Source of the DNA: Shinella pollutisoli
GTDB lineage: Bacteria; Pseudomonadota; Alphaproteobacteria; Rhizobiales; Rhizobiaceae
NCBI RefSeq assembly: GCF_024609765.1
Contig: NZ_JANFDG010000027.1
Location: 1-64,000 of the forward strand
Reading direction: 5' to 3'
DNA length: 64,000 bases
A program made the translations under genes and the position numbers. The notes beneath the pieces were generated by a model. That model saw only the letters and a program-made list of their open reading frames with translations, searched no databases and was not told where the DNA came from. How positions within the stretch are numbered: position 1 is the stretch's first letter; every line of letters begins with the position of its first letter. This document shows, piece by piece, positions 8,132 through 17,881 of the stretch.

Positions 8132-8650
8132 CTAGCCGAGCTTCTTGTAGAAGAAGGTGGTCGCGCAGAGGTGTCCGTCCGGATAGAGCGCATAGTCGGG
8201 GATCACGCCGGCGCGCTGCCAGCCGAGGCGCTCGTAGACGCTCTCGGCCGGGCTGCCGGTCGCCGTGTCGAGGACCAGCACCGTCTTGCCGCGCCGCGCG
8301 GCCTCCTCCTCCGCCGCCGCCATCAGCGCCCGGGCGATGCCGCCGCCGCGGGCGTTCCGCATCACCAGCAGCTTCTTCACGTCCGCCCGGTGCGGCTGGT
8401 TCGGCATCTGGCGGATGCCGACCTGCACCGTGCCGACGATGCGCCCGTCGCGCTCGGCGGCGAAGAGCAGCGTCGCGCCCTCGCCGACCGCCGCCGCCAC
8501 GTCCGCGAAGAAGGGCAGCGCATCCTCGACGCCGTAGGGCGCCAGGAAGCCGACCGAGGCGCCGTCCGCCACGCAGTCGGCCAGCACCGCGGCGAGCTCG
8601 CCGAGGCGGGCGCGGGTTTCGGTTTCGTCGAGCAGGCGGATGTCGTGCAT
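8132..8650 (-). CDS. GNAT-family N-acetyltransferase
   Basis: A 172-aa GNAT protein. Acetyl-CoA binding motif A is VKKLLVMRNARGGGIARALM near residues 90-112, and the C-terminal beta strands include VLDTATGSPAESVYERLGWQ. The substrate is unknown. Its start at 8650 lies 9 nt after the stop of the XRE-cupin regulator (8660), so the two form an operon. The acetyltransferase is probably controlled by that regulator. Confidence 0.83.
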   Translation of the reverse strand: MHDIRLLDETETRARLGELAAVLADCVADGASVGFLAPYGVEDALPFFADVAAAVGEGATLLFAAERDGRIVGTVQVGIRQMPNQPHRADVKKLLVMRNARGGGIARALMAAAEEEAARRGKTVLVLDTATGSPAESVYERLGWQRAGVIPDYALYPDGHLCATTFFYKKLG

Positions 8651-8659
8651 GGTCTTGCC

Positions 8660-9253
8660 TCAGCTGCGGCCGCGGTCGAGCACCACGGCATAATGCGCGG
8701 GCTCCGGGCCGGGATTCTCGAAGACGTGGCCCTCGGTGATGCTCATGTAGAGGCAGTCGCCGGGCTCCAGTTCGTGGACGGTGTCGCGGACCGTCAGGCG
8801 CAGCCGGCCGGAGAACAGCCAGACATGCTGCGTCATGCCCGCCTTCGCCGTCTCCGGCGGATAGGCGATGCGGGCGCCGGCCGGAAACTCCACCTCGACC
8901 AGATCGACGCGCGAGCCGGTGTCCGGGGCCGAGACCGCACGGCGCTGGTAGCCCGTCTCCGGGTCGCGCCAGACCGTCTGCCGGGCGCGGCGCGAGAGCG
9001 GCGACGGCGGCGAGCCCTCCTCCGCGGCAAAGGCGAAGAAGGCCGAGAGCGTCAGGTCGAGCGCGGCGCAGAGCCGCGACAGGAGCTGCGCGGTCGGGCT
9101 CGCCTCGCCGCGCTCGATGCGCGAGATCATCGCCCGGCTGACGCCGGAGGCGGCGGCGAGGCCGTCGAGCGTCTCGCCGCGGGCGGTGCGGAGCTGGCGG
9201 ACGCGCTCGCCGATCGCGCTTTCGAGGGGGGCATCGTCTTGTTCCATTATCAT
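8660..9253 (-). CDS. XRE-family transcriptional regulator with C-terminal cupin domain
   Basis: A 197-aa regulator: helix-turn-helix at residues 13-67 (recognition region AAASGVSRAMISRIERGEASP) followed by a cupin sensor domain (about 120-190, with PGDCLYMSITEGHVFENPG). This layout is typical of SutR/PuuR-like regulators that sense small metabolites. Two starts are possible, ATG 9253 and ATG 9247; AGGAAAA upstream fits the first. A palindrome overlaps both starts and suggests autoregulation. It is co-transcribed with the GNAT gene, and the MFS transporter gene diverges from it. Confidence 0.85.
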   Translation of the reverse strand: MIMEQDDAPLESAIGERVRQLRTARGETLDGLAAASGVSRAMISRIERGEASPTAQLLSRLCAALDLTLSAFFAFAAEEGSPPSPLSRRARQTVWRDPETGYQRRAVSAPDTGSRVDLVEVEFPAGARIAYPPETAKAGMTQHVWLFSGRLRLTVRDTVHELEPGDCLYMSITEGHVFENPGPEPAHYAVVLDRGRS

Positions 9254-9257
9254 GGAA
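9242..9257. promoter_or_regulatory. Candidate operator TTCCAT-N4-ATGGAA over the XRE-cupin start codons
   Basis: A perfect 6-4-6 inverted repeat covers both candidate start codons of the regulator. Small XRE-cupin repressors commonly bind such short palindromes at their own promoter. The 130-bp divergent interval also serves the MFS gene, so the site may control both directions. Confidence 0.5.
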
Positions 9258-9387
9258 TACTTTTCCTATATAGTGGAGTCAACGCCGCGCCGGCCCTGCC
9301 GAAAAATAATTTTCGCCGTGCCGCTCCGACGACACCGCGGCGGACCTTTGCCCGCTATGGTGGCGGCGAATCGGGGAGGAGCGACGG

Positions 9388-10641
9388 ATGGCAGGACAGG
9401 CGGCAGGACGGGCGTCGTCCCTCTTTTCGATCACGGCCCTGGTCGTCTCGATGACCTTCGTCGCCGTCGGCAACGGGCTGATGCTCGCCTACGTGCCCTT
9501 CGTGCTGACGACCGCCGGGGCGCCCGGCTGGGCTGCGGGCGCCGCCGTCACGGCGATCGCCTTCGGCGGGCTGATCGGCTGCGTCATCGCCGGCCCGGTC
9601 ATCCGCCGCGTCGGCCACGCGCGCGCCTTCTCCTGCTCGATGGCGCTGGTGTTGATCGCCGCCGTGCTCGTCGCGCTCGGCTTCAACCCGCTGCTCTGGG
9701 TTTTCGCGCGCGGGCTCTACGGGGTGGCCGGCAACGCCAATTTCATCATCGCCCAGAGCTGGCTGAACCATGCCAGCGACAACCGCTGGCGCGGCAGGGC
9801 GATGTCGTTCTTCTACATGGCCTATGTGCTCGGCCTCGGGCTCGGCGCCTGGATCTTCGGCCGCATGCCGGCCGACGGCAACCTCGCGCCGCTCGTCACC
9901 ATCCTGATGACGACGCTGGCACTCCTGCCGATCGGCCTCACGCGCCTGCCGAATCCGCCCGCACCCGCCCGCGTCAGCGTCGATTTCAGGATGGCCTGGC
10001 GCAACTCGCCGGTGGCGCTGATCGGCGTGCTGGCGGCCGGCGGCCTGTCGATGGTGGTGCAGGGCTTCACGCCGATCTACGCCGCGACGGCGGGCGTCGG
10101 CCAGGCCGACGTGGCGCTTTTGATGTTCGTGATGCAGTTCGGCCTGCTTTTCGTGCAATATCCGCTCGGCACGCTCTCCGACCGCATCGACCGGCGCATC
10201 GTGCTGATCGTCACCTGCCTGATGATCGCGGGCGCCGCCGTCGCCGCCCTCTTCGTCACCTTCCAGGCCTTCCTGCTGCTGATGCTCGTCTTCGCGCTCT
10301 GGGCGGGCGCCGTCGAGAGCGTCTATTCGATCGCCAACGCGCATGCCAACGACCGCACGGACCCCGAGGACTTCGTGCCGCTCGCCTCGACGCTGCTCGT
10401 CGCCTGGTCGGCCGCCGCCACGCTCGTGCCGCTCGCCGTGACGGCGCTGACGCCCGCCTTCGGCCCGCAGACCTTCATCTACGCCGTCGTCGCCGTGGCG
10501 ATCGCCTATGCCGGCTTCGTCGCCCACCGCCTGCGCCACCGCGAGACCGTGCCGCCGGAGGCGCGCGAGACGTTCGAGATCAGGAGCGCGCAGGTTCCCA
10601 ATGCCGGCGCGCTGGTCGAGGGCGAACCGCCTCGGGAATAG
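9388..10641 (+). CDS. MFS transporter (YcaD-like)
   Basis: A 417-aa major facilitator with twelve hydrophobic segments. The conserved loop 2-3 motif appears as [13 protein letters not shown], and loop 8-9 as [13 protein letters not shown]. The overall pattern ([30 protein letters not shown]) matches the YcaD/UMF-like group. Function in efflux or uptake is unproven. ATG 9388 is preceded by GGGGAGGAGCGACGG, a strong ribosome-binding site. It diverges from the XRE-cupin/GNAT operon, so the regulator may control it. Confidence 0.82.
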   Translation: MAGQAAGRASSLFSITALVVSMTFVAVGNGLMLAYVPFVLTTAGAPGWAAGAAVTAIAFGGLIGCVIAGPVIRRVGHARAFSCSMALVLIAAVLVALGFNPLLWVFARGLYGVAGNANFIIAQSWLNHASDNRWRGRAMSFFYMAYVLGLGLGAWIFGRMPADGNLAPLVTILMTTLALLPIGLTRLPNPPAPARVSVDFRMAWRNSPVALIGVLAAGGLSMVVQGFTPIYAATAGVGQADVALLMFVMQFGLLFVQYPLGTLSDRIDRRIVLIVTCLMIAGAAVAALFVTFQAFLLLMLVFALWAGAVESVYSIANAHANDRTDPEDFVPLASTLLVAWSAAATLVPLAVTALTPAFGPQTFIYAVVAVAIAYAGFVAHRLRHRETVPPEARETFEIRSAQVPNAGALVEGEPPRE

Positions 10642-10702
10642 CGGCTTCGATGGTGAAGGAACCGTTGATTTACCGCTTTGCGGGCGCAAGGCCCGCTGCT
10701 AT

Positions 10703-12532
10703 ATGGCGCGCATGAGCACCAATTCGACGCCCCTCGACCACATCCGCAACTTCTCGATCGTCGCGCATATCGACCACGGCAAGTCGACGCTCGCCGACCG
10801 GCTGATCCAGTCCTGCGGGGGGCTGGCCGAGCGCGAGATGAGCGAGCAGGTGCTCGACAACATGGAGATCGAGCGCGAGCGCGGCATCACCATCAAGGCC
10901 CAGACCGTGCGCCTGCACTACAAGGCGAACGACGGCGAGACCTACGTGCTGAACCTCATCGACACGCCCGGCCACGTCGACTTCGCCTACGAGGTCTCCC
11001 GCTCGCTCTCGGCCTGCGAGGGCTCGCTGCTGGTGGTCGACGCGTCCCAGGGCGTGGAGGCGCAGACGCTCGCCAACGTCTACCAGGCGATCGACAACAA
11101 CCACGAGCTCGTCACCGTCCTCAACAAGATCGACCTGCCGGCCGCCGAGCCCGAGCGCATCAAGGAACAGATCGAGGAGGTAATCGGCATCGACGCCTCC
11201 GACGCCGTGCTGATCTCCGCCAAGACCGGCCTCGGCATTCCCGACGTGCTGGAGGCGATCGTCAAGCGCCTGCCCGCGCCGAAGAGCGAGGGCGGCGAGA
11301 CCGCGCCGCTGAAGGCGCTGCTGGTCGATTCGTGGTACGACACCTATCTCGGCGTCATGGTGCTGGTGCGCGTCATCGAGGGCCGGCTCACCAAGGGCCA
11401 GGTCATCCGCATGATGGGCACGGACGCCAAATATTCCGTCGAGCGCGTCGGCGTGCTGACGCCGAAGATGGTGGCGATGGACAGTCTCGGCCCCGGCGAG
11501 ATCGGCTTCATCACCGCCTCGATCAAGGAAGTGGCCGACACCCGCGTCGGCGACACGATCACCGAGGACAGGCGCCCGACGGCGAAGGCCCTGCCGGGCT
11601 TCAAGCCGGCACAGCCGGTGGTGTTCTGCGGCCTCTTCCCGGTCGATGCGGCCGACTTCGAGGAGCTGCGCTCGGCGATGGGCAAGCTGCGCCTCAACGA
11701 CGCCTCGTTCTCGTTCGAGATGGAATCGTCCGCCGCCCTCGGCTTCGGCTTCCGCTGCGGCTTCCTCGGCCTGCTCCACCTGGAGATCATCCAGGAGCGC
11801 CTGTCGCGCGAGTTCGACCTCGACCTGATCGCCACGGCGCCTTCGGTCGTCTACCAGCTCACCATGACGGACGGCACCGAGAAGGAGCTGCACAACCCGG
11901 CCGACATGCCGGACGTCGTCAAGATCGCCGAGTTCCGCGAGCCGTGGATCAAGGCGACGATCATGACGCCGGACGACTATCTCGGCGGCATCCTGAAACT
12001 CTGCCAGGACCGGCGCGGCATCCAGACCGAGCTCACCTATGTCGGCAACCGCGCGATGCTGACCTACGAGCTGCCGCTGAACGAGGTGGTCTTCGACTTC
12101 TACGACCGGCTGAAGTCGATCTCCAAGGGCTACGCCTCCTTCGACTACAACCTCTCCGGCTACCGCGAGAGCGATCTCGTCAAGATGTCGATCCTCGTCA
12201 ATGCCGAGCCGGTCGATGCGCTTTCCATGCTGGTCCACCGCTCGGCGGCGGAGAAGCGCGGCCGCGTCATGTGCGAGAAGCTGAAGGACCTGATCCCGCA
12301 GCACATGTTCCAGATCCCGATCCAGGCGGCGATCGGCGGGCGCATCATCGCCCGCGAGACGGTGCGCGCGCTGCGCAAGGACGTGACGGCGAAATGCTAC
12401 GGCGGCGACGCCACCCGCAAGCGCAAGCTCCTGGAGAAGCAGAAGGAAGGCAAGAAGCGCATGCGCCAGTTCGGCAAGGTGGAGATCCCGCAGGAGGCCT
12501 TCATCGCCGCGCTGAAGATGGGCGACGAGTAA
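10703..12532 (+). CDS. lepA: Elongation factor 4 (LepA), ribosomal back-translocase GTPase
   Basis: LepA (609 aa from ATG 10703) is a translational GTPase acting on stalled or mistranslocated ribosomes. The G1 motif [10 protein letters not shown]3 DTPGHVDF and G4 NKIDLP are intact. The LepA-specific C-terminal domain, ending [20 protein letters not shown], is complete. The choice of 10703 (MARMSTNS) over ATG 10712 (MSTNS) follows the length of about 608 residues I recall for rhizobial LepA; neither has a strong Shine-Dalgarno. It is transcribed alone downstream of the MFS gene. Confidence 0.96.
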   Translation: MARMSTNSTPLDHIRNFSIVAHIDHGKSTLADRLIQSCGGLAEREMSEQVLDNMEIERERGITIKAQTVRLHYKANDGETYVLNLIDTPGHVDFAYEVSRSLSACEGSLLVVDASQGVEAQTLANVYQAIDNNHELVTVLNKIDLPAAEPERIKEQIEEVIGIDASDAVLISAKTGLGIPDVLEAIVKRLPAPKSEGGETAPLKALLVDSWYDTYLGVMVLVRVIEGRLTKGQVIRMMGTDAKYSVERVGVLTPKMVAMDSLGPGEIGFITASIKEVADTRVGDTITEDRRPTAKALPGFKPAQPVVFCGLFPVDAADFEELRSAMGKLRLNDASFSFEMESSAALGFGFRCGFLGLLHLEIIQERLSREFDLDLIATAPSVVYQLTMTDGTEKELHNPADMPDVVKIAEFREPWIKATIMTPDDYLGGILKLCQDRRGIQTELTYVGNRAMLTYELPLNEVVFDFYDRLKSISKGYASFDYNLSGYRESDLVKMSILVNAEPVDALSMLVHRSAAEKRGRVMCEKLKDLIPQHMFQIPIQAAIGGRIIARETVRALRKDVTAKCYGGDATRKRKLLEKQKEGKKRMRQFGKVEIPQEAFIAALKMGDE

Positions 12533-12583
12533 GGCGGGCCGTCCCCGGCCGGGCCCGGGAACGGCCGCAATGCAGGCGCGCTG

Positions 12584-13243
12584 TCAGGCGGCCGGCTGCC
12601 TGGTCTTGCGCAGGTAGGGCAGCACCGTGTCGAAGGAGCCGAAGCGGGCGATCGCGTCCTCGTTGGAGACGGCGGCGGTGATGATCACGTCCTCGCCCTG
12701 CTGCCAGTTGGCGGGCGTGGCCACCTGGTGCTTGCTGGTGAGCTGGATGGAATCGATCGCGCGCAGGATCTCGGCGAAGTTGCGGCCCGTCGTCATCGGA
12801 TAGGTGAGGATCAGCTTGATCTTCTTGTCGGGGCCGATGACGAAGACGGAGCGCACCGTGGCGTTGTCGGCGGGCGTGCGGCCTTCCGACGTGTCGCCGG
12901 CGCCGGCCGGCAGCATGCCGTAGAGCTTGGCGACCTTCAGGTCCTTGTCGCCGATCAGCGGATAGTCGACGTCGAAGCCGGTGGCGACGCGGATGTCGTT
13001 CTTCCACTTGTCGTGGCTTTCGACCGGATCGACGGAAATGCCGATGATCTTGACGCCGCGCTTGCGGAACTCGCCCTCGATGCCGGCCATGGCGCCGAGC
13101 TCGGTCGTGCAGACGGGCGTGAAGTTCTTCGGATGCGAGAAGAGGACCGCCCAGCCGTCGCCGATCCAGTCATGGAAGCTGATCGGGCCGACCGTGGTCT
13201 CGGCGGTGAAATCCGGGGCGGTGTCGTTAATGCGCAGGCTCAT
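12584..13243 (-). CDS. 1-Cys peroxiredoxin (Prx6/AhpC-TSA family)
   Basis: A 219-aa cytoplasmic peroxidase reducing hydrogen peroxide or organic peroxides. The peroxidatic Cys45 sits in FTPVCTTE with the preceding HPKNF. The C-terminal domain (EDVIITAAVSNEDAIARFG) is the Prx6-type dimer extension. No resolving cysteine is visible, so it is the 1-Cys type. ATG 13243 with MSLRINDTAPDF is the usual N-terminus; a longer frame to 13432 lacks support. It is convergent with lepA. Confidence 0.92.
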   Translation of the reverse strand: MSLRINDTAPDFTAETTVGPISFHDWIGDGWAVLFSHPKNFTPVCTTELGAMAGIEGEFRKRGVKIIGISVDPVESHDKWKNDIRVATGFDVDYPLIGDKDLKVAKLYGMLPAGAGDTSEGRTPADNATVRSVFVIGPDKKIKLILTYPMTTGRNFAEILRAIDSIQLTSKHQVATPANWQQGEDVIITAAVSNEDAIARFGSFDTVLPYLRKTRQPAA

Positions 13244-13469
13244 GGTTTGGTCCTCTCGATCTGTCTGTCCGCCGGCCAGAGGGCCGCGGACGGCCTTTTC
13301 CGCTAGATAGACCCAAAAATCCGCCTTGCCTATACCTCGCCCGCCCGCGCGCGAAGGCCCGCCGGAGCCGAAGTTTGCGCGGTTTCGCCCGTGCGGGCGA
13401 AGGCATTCGGCAAGGCGCCCGGCACGCGCCAAACCGTTCTCCGCCGCGGCCGGGAATTGGAAGGGGATT

Positions 13470-14057
13470 TTATTTCTCCCGACCCCCGATTTCCGCCCGC
13501 CCGCCGGTGAGGTCGGCGAGCATGCGCGCGGTCTCCTCCGCGGCCCCTGCCGCCACGCGCAGCGCCAGCGTCGCGCCCGTGCCGTGGAAGGCCTCGCCGT
13601 CGATCAGCACGCCGCCGGCCGCAAGCCGCGCCTTGACCAGGGCGAGGTCGGAAAAGCCGACGGAGACGGACAGCGCCTCGCGCGCGACGAAGGGCGACTT
13701 CGCCGCCTGGCGCAGGCAGGCCGCCGCCGTGCCGCCATAGGCGCGCACCAGCCCGCCGCTGCCGAGCAGGATGCCGCCGAACCAGCGGGTGACGACGACC
13801 AGCGTCCGGTCGAGCGCCTGGCCGTCGATCGCCTGCAGGATCGGCTTGCCCGCGGTGCCGCCCGGCTCGCCGTCGTCGCTGAAACGATAGGTGCCGCCGA
13901 TGCGCCAGGCCCAGCAATTGTGATTGGCGGCGCGGTCGGCGACGGCCGCGAGCACGGCCTTCGCCTCCGCCTCGTCGGCGACCGGGCAGGCGGTGGCGCG
14001 GAACCGGCTCTTGCGGATCTCCTGCTCGAAAGTCTCGGTGCGGTCCAGCGTGTACAT
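13470..14057 (-). CDS. yigZ: YigZ/IMPACT-family protein
   Basis: A 195-aa protein with an N-terminal IMPACT domain: residues about 15-115, with KSRFRATACPV, NHNCWAWRIG, DDGEPGGTAGKPIL and the glycine-rich VVTRWFGGILLGSGGLVRAYG. A short C-terminal ferredoxin-like domain (DUF1949-type) follows. The family is linked to translation and stress in eukaryotes, but the bacterial role is unclear. ATG 14057 is well placed; longer upstream frames have no support. The 226-bp gap to the peroxiredoxin gene holds no further gene I can support. Confidence 0.86.
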   Translation of the reverse strand: MYTLDRTETFEQEIRKSRFRATACPVADEAEAKAVLAAVADRAANHNCWAWRIGGTYRFSDDGEPGGTAGKPILQAIDGQALDRTLVVVTRWFGGILLGSGGLVRAYGGTAAACLRQAAKSPFVAREALSVSVGFSDLALVKARLAAGGVLIDGEAFHGTGATLALRVAAGAAEETARMLADLTGGRAEIGGREK

Positions 14058-14218
14058 GGGGCGCGTCGTCCGGCGGCATGGCGTTCGCCCGCTTCCTTGC
14101 CGCGTCCGGGCGGCCGCATCAAGCCCGACGGCGCGACAAATAGCCTACCATTTATATAGACTATTGACAGCCGCCACATTCCCGCCATGATGTCGTCCGG
14201 ACAGAACGGGAGAACCGC

Positions 14219-14419
14219 ATGCTCTATCTCGGCGGCGTGACGCTTGGTTATTTCAACCTCTATCCGGTCGGCTTCCAGCCGAAGGGCAGGACGGACCGCG
14301 AGGACGCCTTGCCAGCCACGGAAGAGGACGACCTTCCCTTCGAGGCCAGCCGGTTCCCGGCCGCCCCGCCCCGCCTCTTCGGCGGCACCCTGCCCGCGAC
14401 GGCAAGAAATCATCGATGA
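14219..14419 (+). CDS. Small hypothetical protein
   Basis: A possible 66-aa protein starting MLYLGGVTLGYFNLYPVGFQ and then turning hydrophilic and proline-rich. The ATG at 14219 has GGGAGAA at suitable spacing. A TTGACA box at 14164-14169 lies upstream, but I could not find a convincing -10. No domain is recognised and no signal peptide is clear. The flanking sequence (14058-14218, 14420-14544) shows nothing else. It could be spurious. Confidence 0.4.
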   Translation: MLYLGGVTLGYFNLYPVGFQPKGRTDREDALPATEEDDLPFEASRFPAAPPRLFGGTLPATARNHR

Positions 14420-14544
14420 TTTCCCGCCGTCGCCGCCGGACGGAGCCGGGATTCATCCGGCTTTAAGGTTTTGCGGACACATGATGGCCGACGCGGGCGC
14501 GTGACACGGCCCGTGCCCACCGCTTGTTCGCAAAAGGCAACCGC

Positions 14545-15411
14545 ATGTCACCGAACACTCCGGCCATCTTCGTCTCGATGGTCGTCGCGACGCTCGGCCG
14601 GTCGACCGAATTCGACGGGCTGCTGGCGTCGCTCGCCGCCCTGACGCGCCGCGATTTCGAGGTCATCGTCGTCGACCAGAACCCGGACGACCGTCTCGTG
14701 CCGATCGTCGCGCGCTGGCAGCACGCGCTCACCATCCGCCACCTGCGCCCGAAGATCCGGGGCCTCAGCCGCGCGCGCAACCTCGGCGCCGCCGAGGCGC
14801 GGGGGAACTGGATCCTGTTTCCGGACGACGACTGCTGGTACGCGCCGGACTTCCTCGACCGCTTCGCCGCGCTCGTCGAGAGCCGCCCGGCCGATTTCTA
14901 TTGCGGCCGCGCCGTCAACGCCGAGGGCGAGACGATCATGGTGCGCTTTTCGACCGAGCCCGAGACGGTCCGGCGCGAGAACGTCTGGTCGACGCTGATC
15001 GAATGGGTGTTCTTCGTGCGCCGCGAGACCTTCGCCCGCTCCGGCGGCTTCGACGAGCGGCTCGGCGTCGGCGCCGGGACGCCCTGGGGCGCCTACGAAG
15101 GCCCCGACCTCGTGCTCAACCTCATCAAGGCCGGCGCGACCGGCGTCTACGAGCCCTCGCTGACGGGGCACCATCCCGACGAGCGCGCCGCGCCGCCCTC
15201 AGCGGAGGGCGCGCGCAAGATGCGGGCCTACGGCGCGGGCCTCGGCTACGTGATGCGCCGGCACGGCTACGGCTTCCGGACCTTCGCGCCGCATCTCCTG
15301 CGCCCGCTCGCCGGCATCGTCGTCTATACGCTGACGGGCCGGCCCGGGCTCGCCGACCGCTCGCGCCAGCTCCTCATCGGCCGCTGGACGGGCTGGCGCT
15401 CGGCCGCCTGA
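14545..15411 (+). CDS. Family 2 glycosyltransferase
   Basis: A 288-aa GT-A fold glycosyltransferase. The nucleotide-binding start (VSMVVATLGR) is at residue 9. The acceptor-domain DxD-like cluster is FPDDDCWYAPDF near residue 95, preceded by GLSRARNLGAAEA. The ED-type region is DERLGVGAGTPWGAYEGPDL near residue 175. The C-terminus is basic and may touch the membrane. ATG 14545 has AAGG upstream; an earlier TTG at 14524 is less likely. It is convergent with the GH2 gene of the aminoacyl-carrier operon and probably belongs to the same surface-glycan locus. Sugar specificity is unknown. Confidence 0.85.
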   Translation: MSPNTPAIFVSMVVATLGRSTEFDGLLASLAALTRRDFEVIVVDQNPDDRLVPIVARWQHALTIRHLRPKIRGLSRARNLGAAEARGNWILFPDDDCWYAPDFLDRFAALVESRPADFYCGRAVNAEGETIMVRFSTEPETVRRENVWSTLIEWVFFVRRETFARSGGFDERLGVGAGTPWGAYEGPDLVLNLIKAGATGVYEPSLTGHHPDERAAPPSAEGARKMRAYGAGLGYVMRRHGYGFRTFAPHLLRPLAGIVVYTLTGRPGLADRSRQLLIGRWTGWRSAA

Positions 15412-15423
15412 GCGCCGGCCCCC

Positions 15424-17871
15424 TCAGAAGGAAACCACGGCCTCCATGCCGGGGCCGCGCACCTCGCCCGAGGGGCGCGCGGCCGGATCGGTCGCGGCAA
15501 GCGGTGTGAGCCGCACGGTCCTGACGGAGCCCGGCGCGAGGTGGAACCAGTTGTCGGAGAGGCCGAAGCCCGGCGCCTCGATCGCCACGGACTGGGCGAA
15601 GCGATCCGCCGAAAGGGCGAGCGCCCATCCCGCCGCGTCCTGCTCCAGCGTCGCCGTCACCGCGGCGGGGAAGAGCGCGGCGGCACGGCCGCGCGGGAAA
15701 TGGAAGGCCTCGGCGAGAACGGTCCCCTCCGCATCCGTCAGCCGCGCGACGGTGACGTCGTGGGCGGGCGGGCCGAAGCGGAAGGCATAGGTCGTGTCGA
15801 AGAAGGCGCCGAAGAGCGCGGTCGCGGCGACGGTCGCGGCGGAGCGGGGGCCGAGCGACAGCGCCTGCCGGCCGCTCACCACCGGCTGGCGGCCGTGGCG
15901 CAGGCAGGCAAGCTCGACGGCAAGATCGAGCGTTTCCGGTCCGTCGTTGACGACGTGGAGGTCGAGGCCGTTGGTGCCCTCGTCGGACAGGAGAAGCTGC
16001 ACGGGACGGAAGGCGCGGCGCAGCGCGTGCCAGGCGGATTTCGGCAGGCCGGTCGCGTCCACGACGCCCCAGCCGGCGCCGGGCAGGAGGTCCTGGAAGG
16101 TCCAGACCAGCGCGCCGCCGCAGCCGGAGGCCGGCCGGCGCCATTCGGCGAAGGTTGCCTCCATCACCTCGGCGACGACGGCGCGCGAAAGATCGAGGTA
16201 GCGGGCCGGGTCCTCGCGGCGCAGGCGGGCGGGGTCCTCGCCGTAGAGGTCGTTCAGGTAGTGGTCGCGCACGTCCTCGAAGTCCCAGGAGGCGCCGCGG
16301 TCGCGCGGCACGCGGGCCTTCCAGCGCGGGTCGTGCACGGCGGGCACGGGCAGGTGCGCCTCCAGCGTCTCGCGCTCCGGCACGTTGGCGAAGGCGAGGC
16401 TTTCGGCGGCGAAGCGCACCCCGGCGCGGCGCGCGTCCTCCAGCGGCCGGCAATAGGCGCCGACGCCGTAATAGTGCGTGACGCCGGCATTGGGCGAGAA
16501 CGGCATCGCCCCGCCGCTCGGCGAATTCTCCACATAGGCCACGTCGGGACGGTGCGCGGCCACGAGCGCCGGCAGGACCTCGCGGGTGAGCGGGCCGCCG
16601 CGGGCACCCTCCGGCAGGCCGAGCATCGCCGCCTGCTGGTCGATCTCGCTGCCGCCGCAAAACACCGCGAGCGACGGCGAGGCGGCGGTCGCATCGAGGA
16701 ACTGCGCGACCTCGCGGCGGACGTTGTCCACGAAAGCCGGGTCGCCCGCGGGATAGTCGAAATTGGCGAGCATCGCATCCTGCCAGACCATCAGGCCGAG
16801 CTCGTCGCAGAGCGCGAAGAAGTCCGCCGTCTCGTAGGCCATGGTGCCGCCGATGCGCAGCATGTTCATGTTCGCCCCGGCGGCGAGCCGGAGCAGCGGT
16901 TCGCAGCGCTCGCGCGCGCCCGGCAGGTCGACGATGTCGGCCGTGGTCCAGACGGCGCCGCGGCAGAAGATCCGCTCGCCGTTGACGCGCAGGGCAAAAC
17001 CGTTTCCGTCGGCACCGCGGTCGATCTCGACGCGGCGGAAGCCGGTGCGGCCGAGCGGATGGCGCACGCCGCCGGACACGAGGGCGACGTCGTGCAGCGC
17101 GGGCCGGCCGTGGGTGCGCGGCCACCAGGGCTCGACGCCGGGAAGCGAAAGCTCGGCGGCGAAGCGGCCCTCGCCGTCCGCGACCATCGTCACGCCGGCG
17201 CCCGCGCATTCCAGCACCGGTGCGGCCGCGCCGTCGAGCGCGAGGCGGACGGCGAGCCGGCCCGTGCCGTCGGCGTCGAGGCTGGCGGCGATGCGCACGT
17301 CGCGGGGGACGGCGGGATCGGCGCGCACGAGGCGGACGGGCCGCCAGGGACCGGCGGCATGGACCTCCGGGCACCAGCCCGGCATGCGGCCGAGCAGGGT
17401 GGAGCGCACCAGCCGCATGCCCTGCGGCACGATCATCTGCGGCCGCCAGCGGGCGCGCGGCCCGCGCCTTTCGAGATGCGGCCGCAGCGCGCGGAAGCAG
17501 AGGTCGAGGCGATCGCGGCCGGTCAGGTCCACGGGCAGGTCATGGCCGACGAACATGCTGTCGGAGGAAAGCACGCGCGCGCCGTTCCACCAGACCTCGC
17601 AGACCGTCGCCAGCCCCTCGAAGCGCAGCACGGCCGGACCGGGCGGCTCGCCGGAAAGGTCGAGGCCGTACCAGGCGTCGAGATGGTCGAGCGGGGCGGG
17701 TGCGGTCCGCTCGAAGCGGCCCGCCCGCTCCAGCGCGCCGGCGACGGTGCCGGGTACCGGTGCATCGATGCGGTCGGGGAAGGCGTCGAGCGCGGCGGGT
17801 TCCGCAGCCGCGCCGGCCGGCGTCAGCACCATGCGCCAGCCGGAAGAAAGGTCCCGTCCCGTCGCCGCCAT
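15424..17871 (-). CDS. Glycoside hydrolase family 2 protein, beta-mannosidase-like
   Basis: An 815-aa GH2 enzyme: N-terminal sugar-binding jelly roll (about 1-170, with PGTVAGALERAG and YGLDLSGE), an Ig-like domain, the TIM barrel (about 290-600) and C-terminal beta domains. The expected acid/base is Glu409 in FCGGSEID, and the nucleophile Glu490 in FAAESLAF. The spacing fits beta-mannosidase-type GH2. No signal peptide is present, so it is probably cytoplasmic. ATG 17871 with GAGGGAG upstream is preferred to ATG 17901, which would overlap the upstream gene. It is the last gene of the operon that starts with the carrier protein, 10 nt after DUF1839. Confidence 0.85.
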   Translation of the reverse strand: MAATGRDLSSGWRMVLTPAGAAAEPAALDAFPDRIDAPVPGTVAGALERAGRFERTAPAPLDHLDAWYGLDLSGEPPGPAVLRFEGLATVCEVWWNGARVLSSDSMFVGHDLPVDLTGRDRLDLCFRALRPHLERRGPRARWRPQMIVPQGMRLVRSTLLGRMPGWCPEVHAAGPWRPVRLVRADPAVPRDVRIAASLDADGTGRLAVRLALDGAAAPVLECAGAGVTMVADGEGRFAAELSLPGVEPWWPRTHGRPALHDVALVSGGVRHPLGRTGFRRVEIDRGADGNGFALRVNGERIFCRGAVWTTADIVDLPGARERCEPLLRLAAGANMNMLRIGGTMAYETADFFALCDELGLMVWQDAMLANFDYPAGDPAFVDNVRREVAQFLDATAASPSLAVFCGGSEIDQQAAMLGLPEGARGGPLTREVLPALVAAHRPDVAYVENSPSGGAMPFSPNAGVTHYYGVGAYCRPLEDARRAGVRFAAESLAFANVPERETLEAHLPVPAVHDPRWKARVPRDRGASWDFEDVRDHYLNDLYGEDPARLRREDPARYLDLSRAVVAEVMEATFAEWRRPASGCGGALVWTFQDLLPGAGWGVVDATGLPKSAWHALRRAFRPVQLLLSDEGTNGLDLHVVNDGPETLDLAVELACLRHGRQPVVSGRQALSLGPRSAATVAATALFGAFFDTTYAFRFGPPAHDVTVARLTDAEGTVLAEAFHFPRGRAAALFPAAVTATLEQDAAGWALALSADRFAQSVAIEAPGFGLSDNWFHLAPGSVRTVRLTPLAATDPAARPSGEVRGPGMEAVVSF

Positions 17872-17881
17872 GCCGTCTCCC

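Noticed and set aside
7016-9454. Very long plus-strand open frame of 812 codons
   Set aside because: A GC-rich shadow of the minus-strand deacetylase, GNAT and regulator genes; composition is repetitive Arg/Ala/Gly.
14164-14192. Sigma-70 promoter before the small frame at 14219
   Set aside because: TTGACA is present but no -10 of acceptable quality lies at 16-18 nt.
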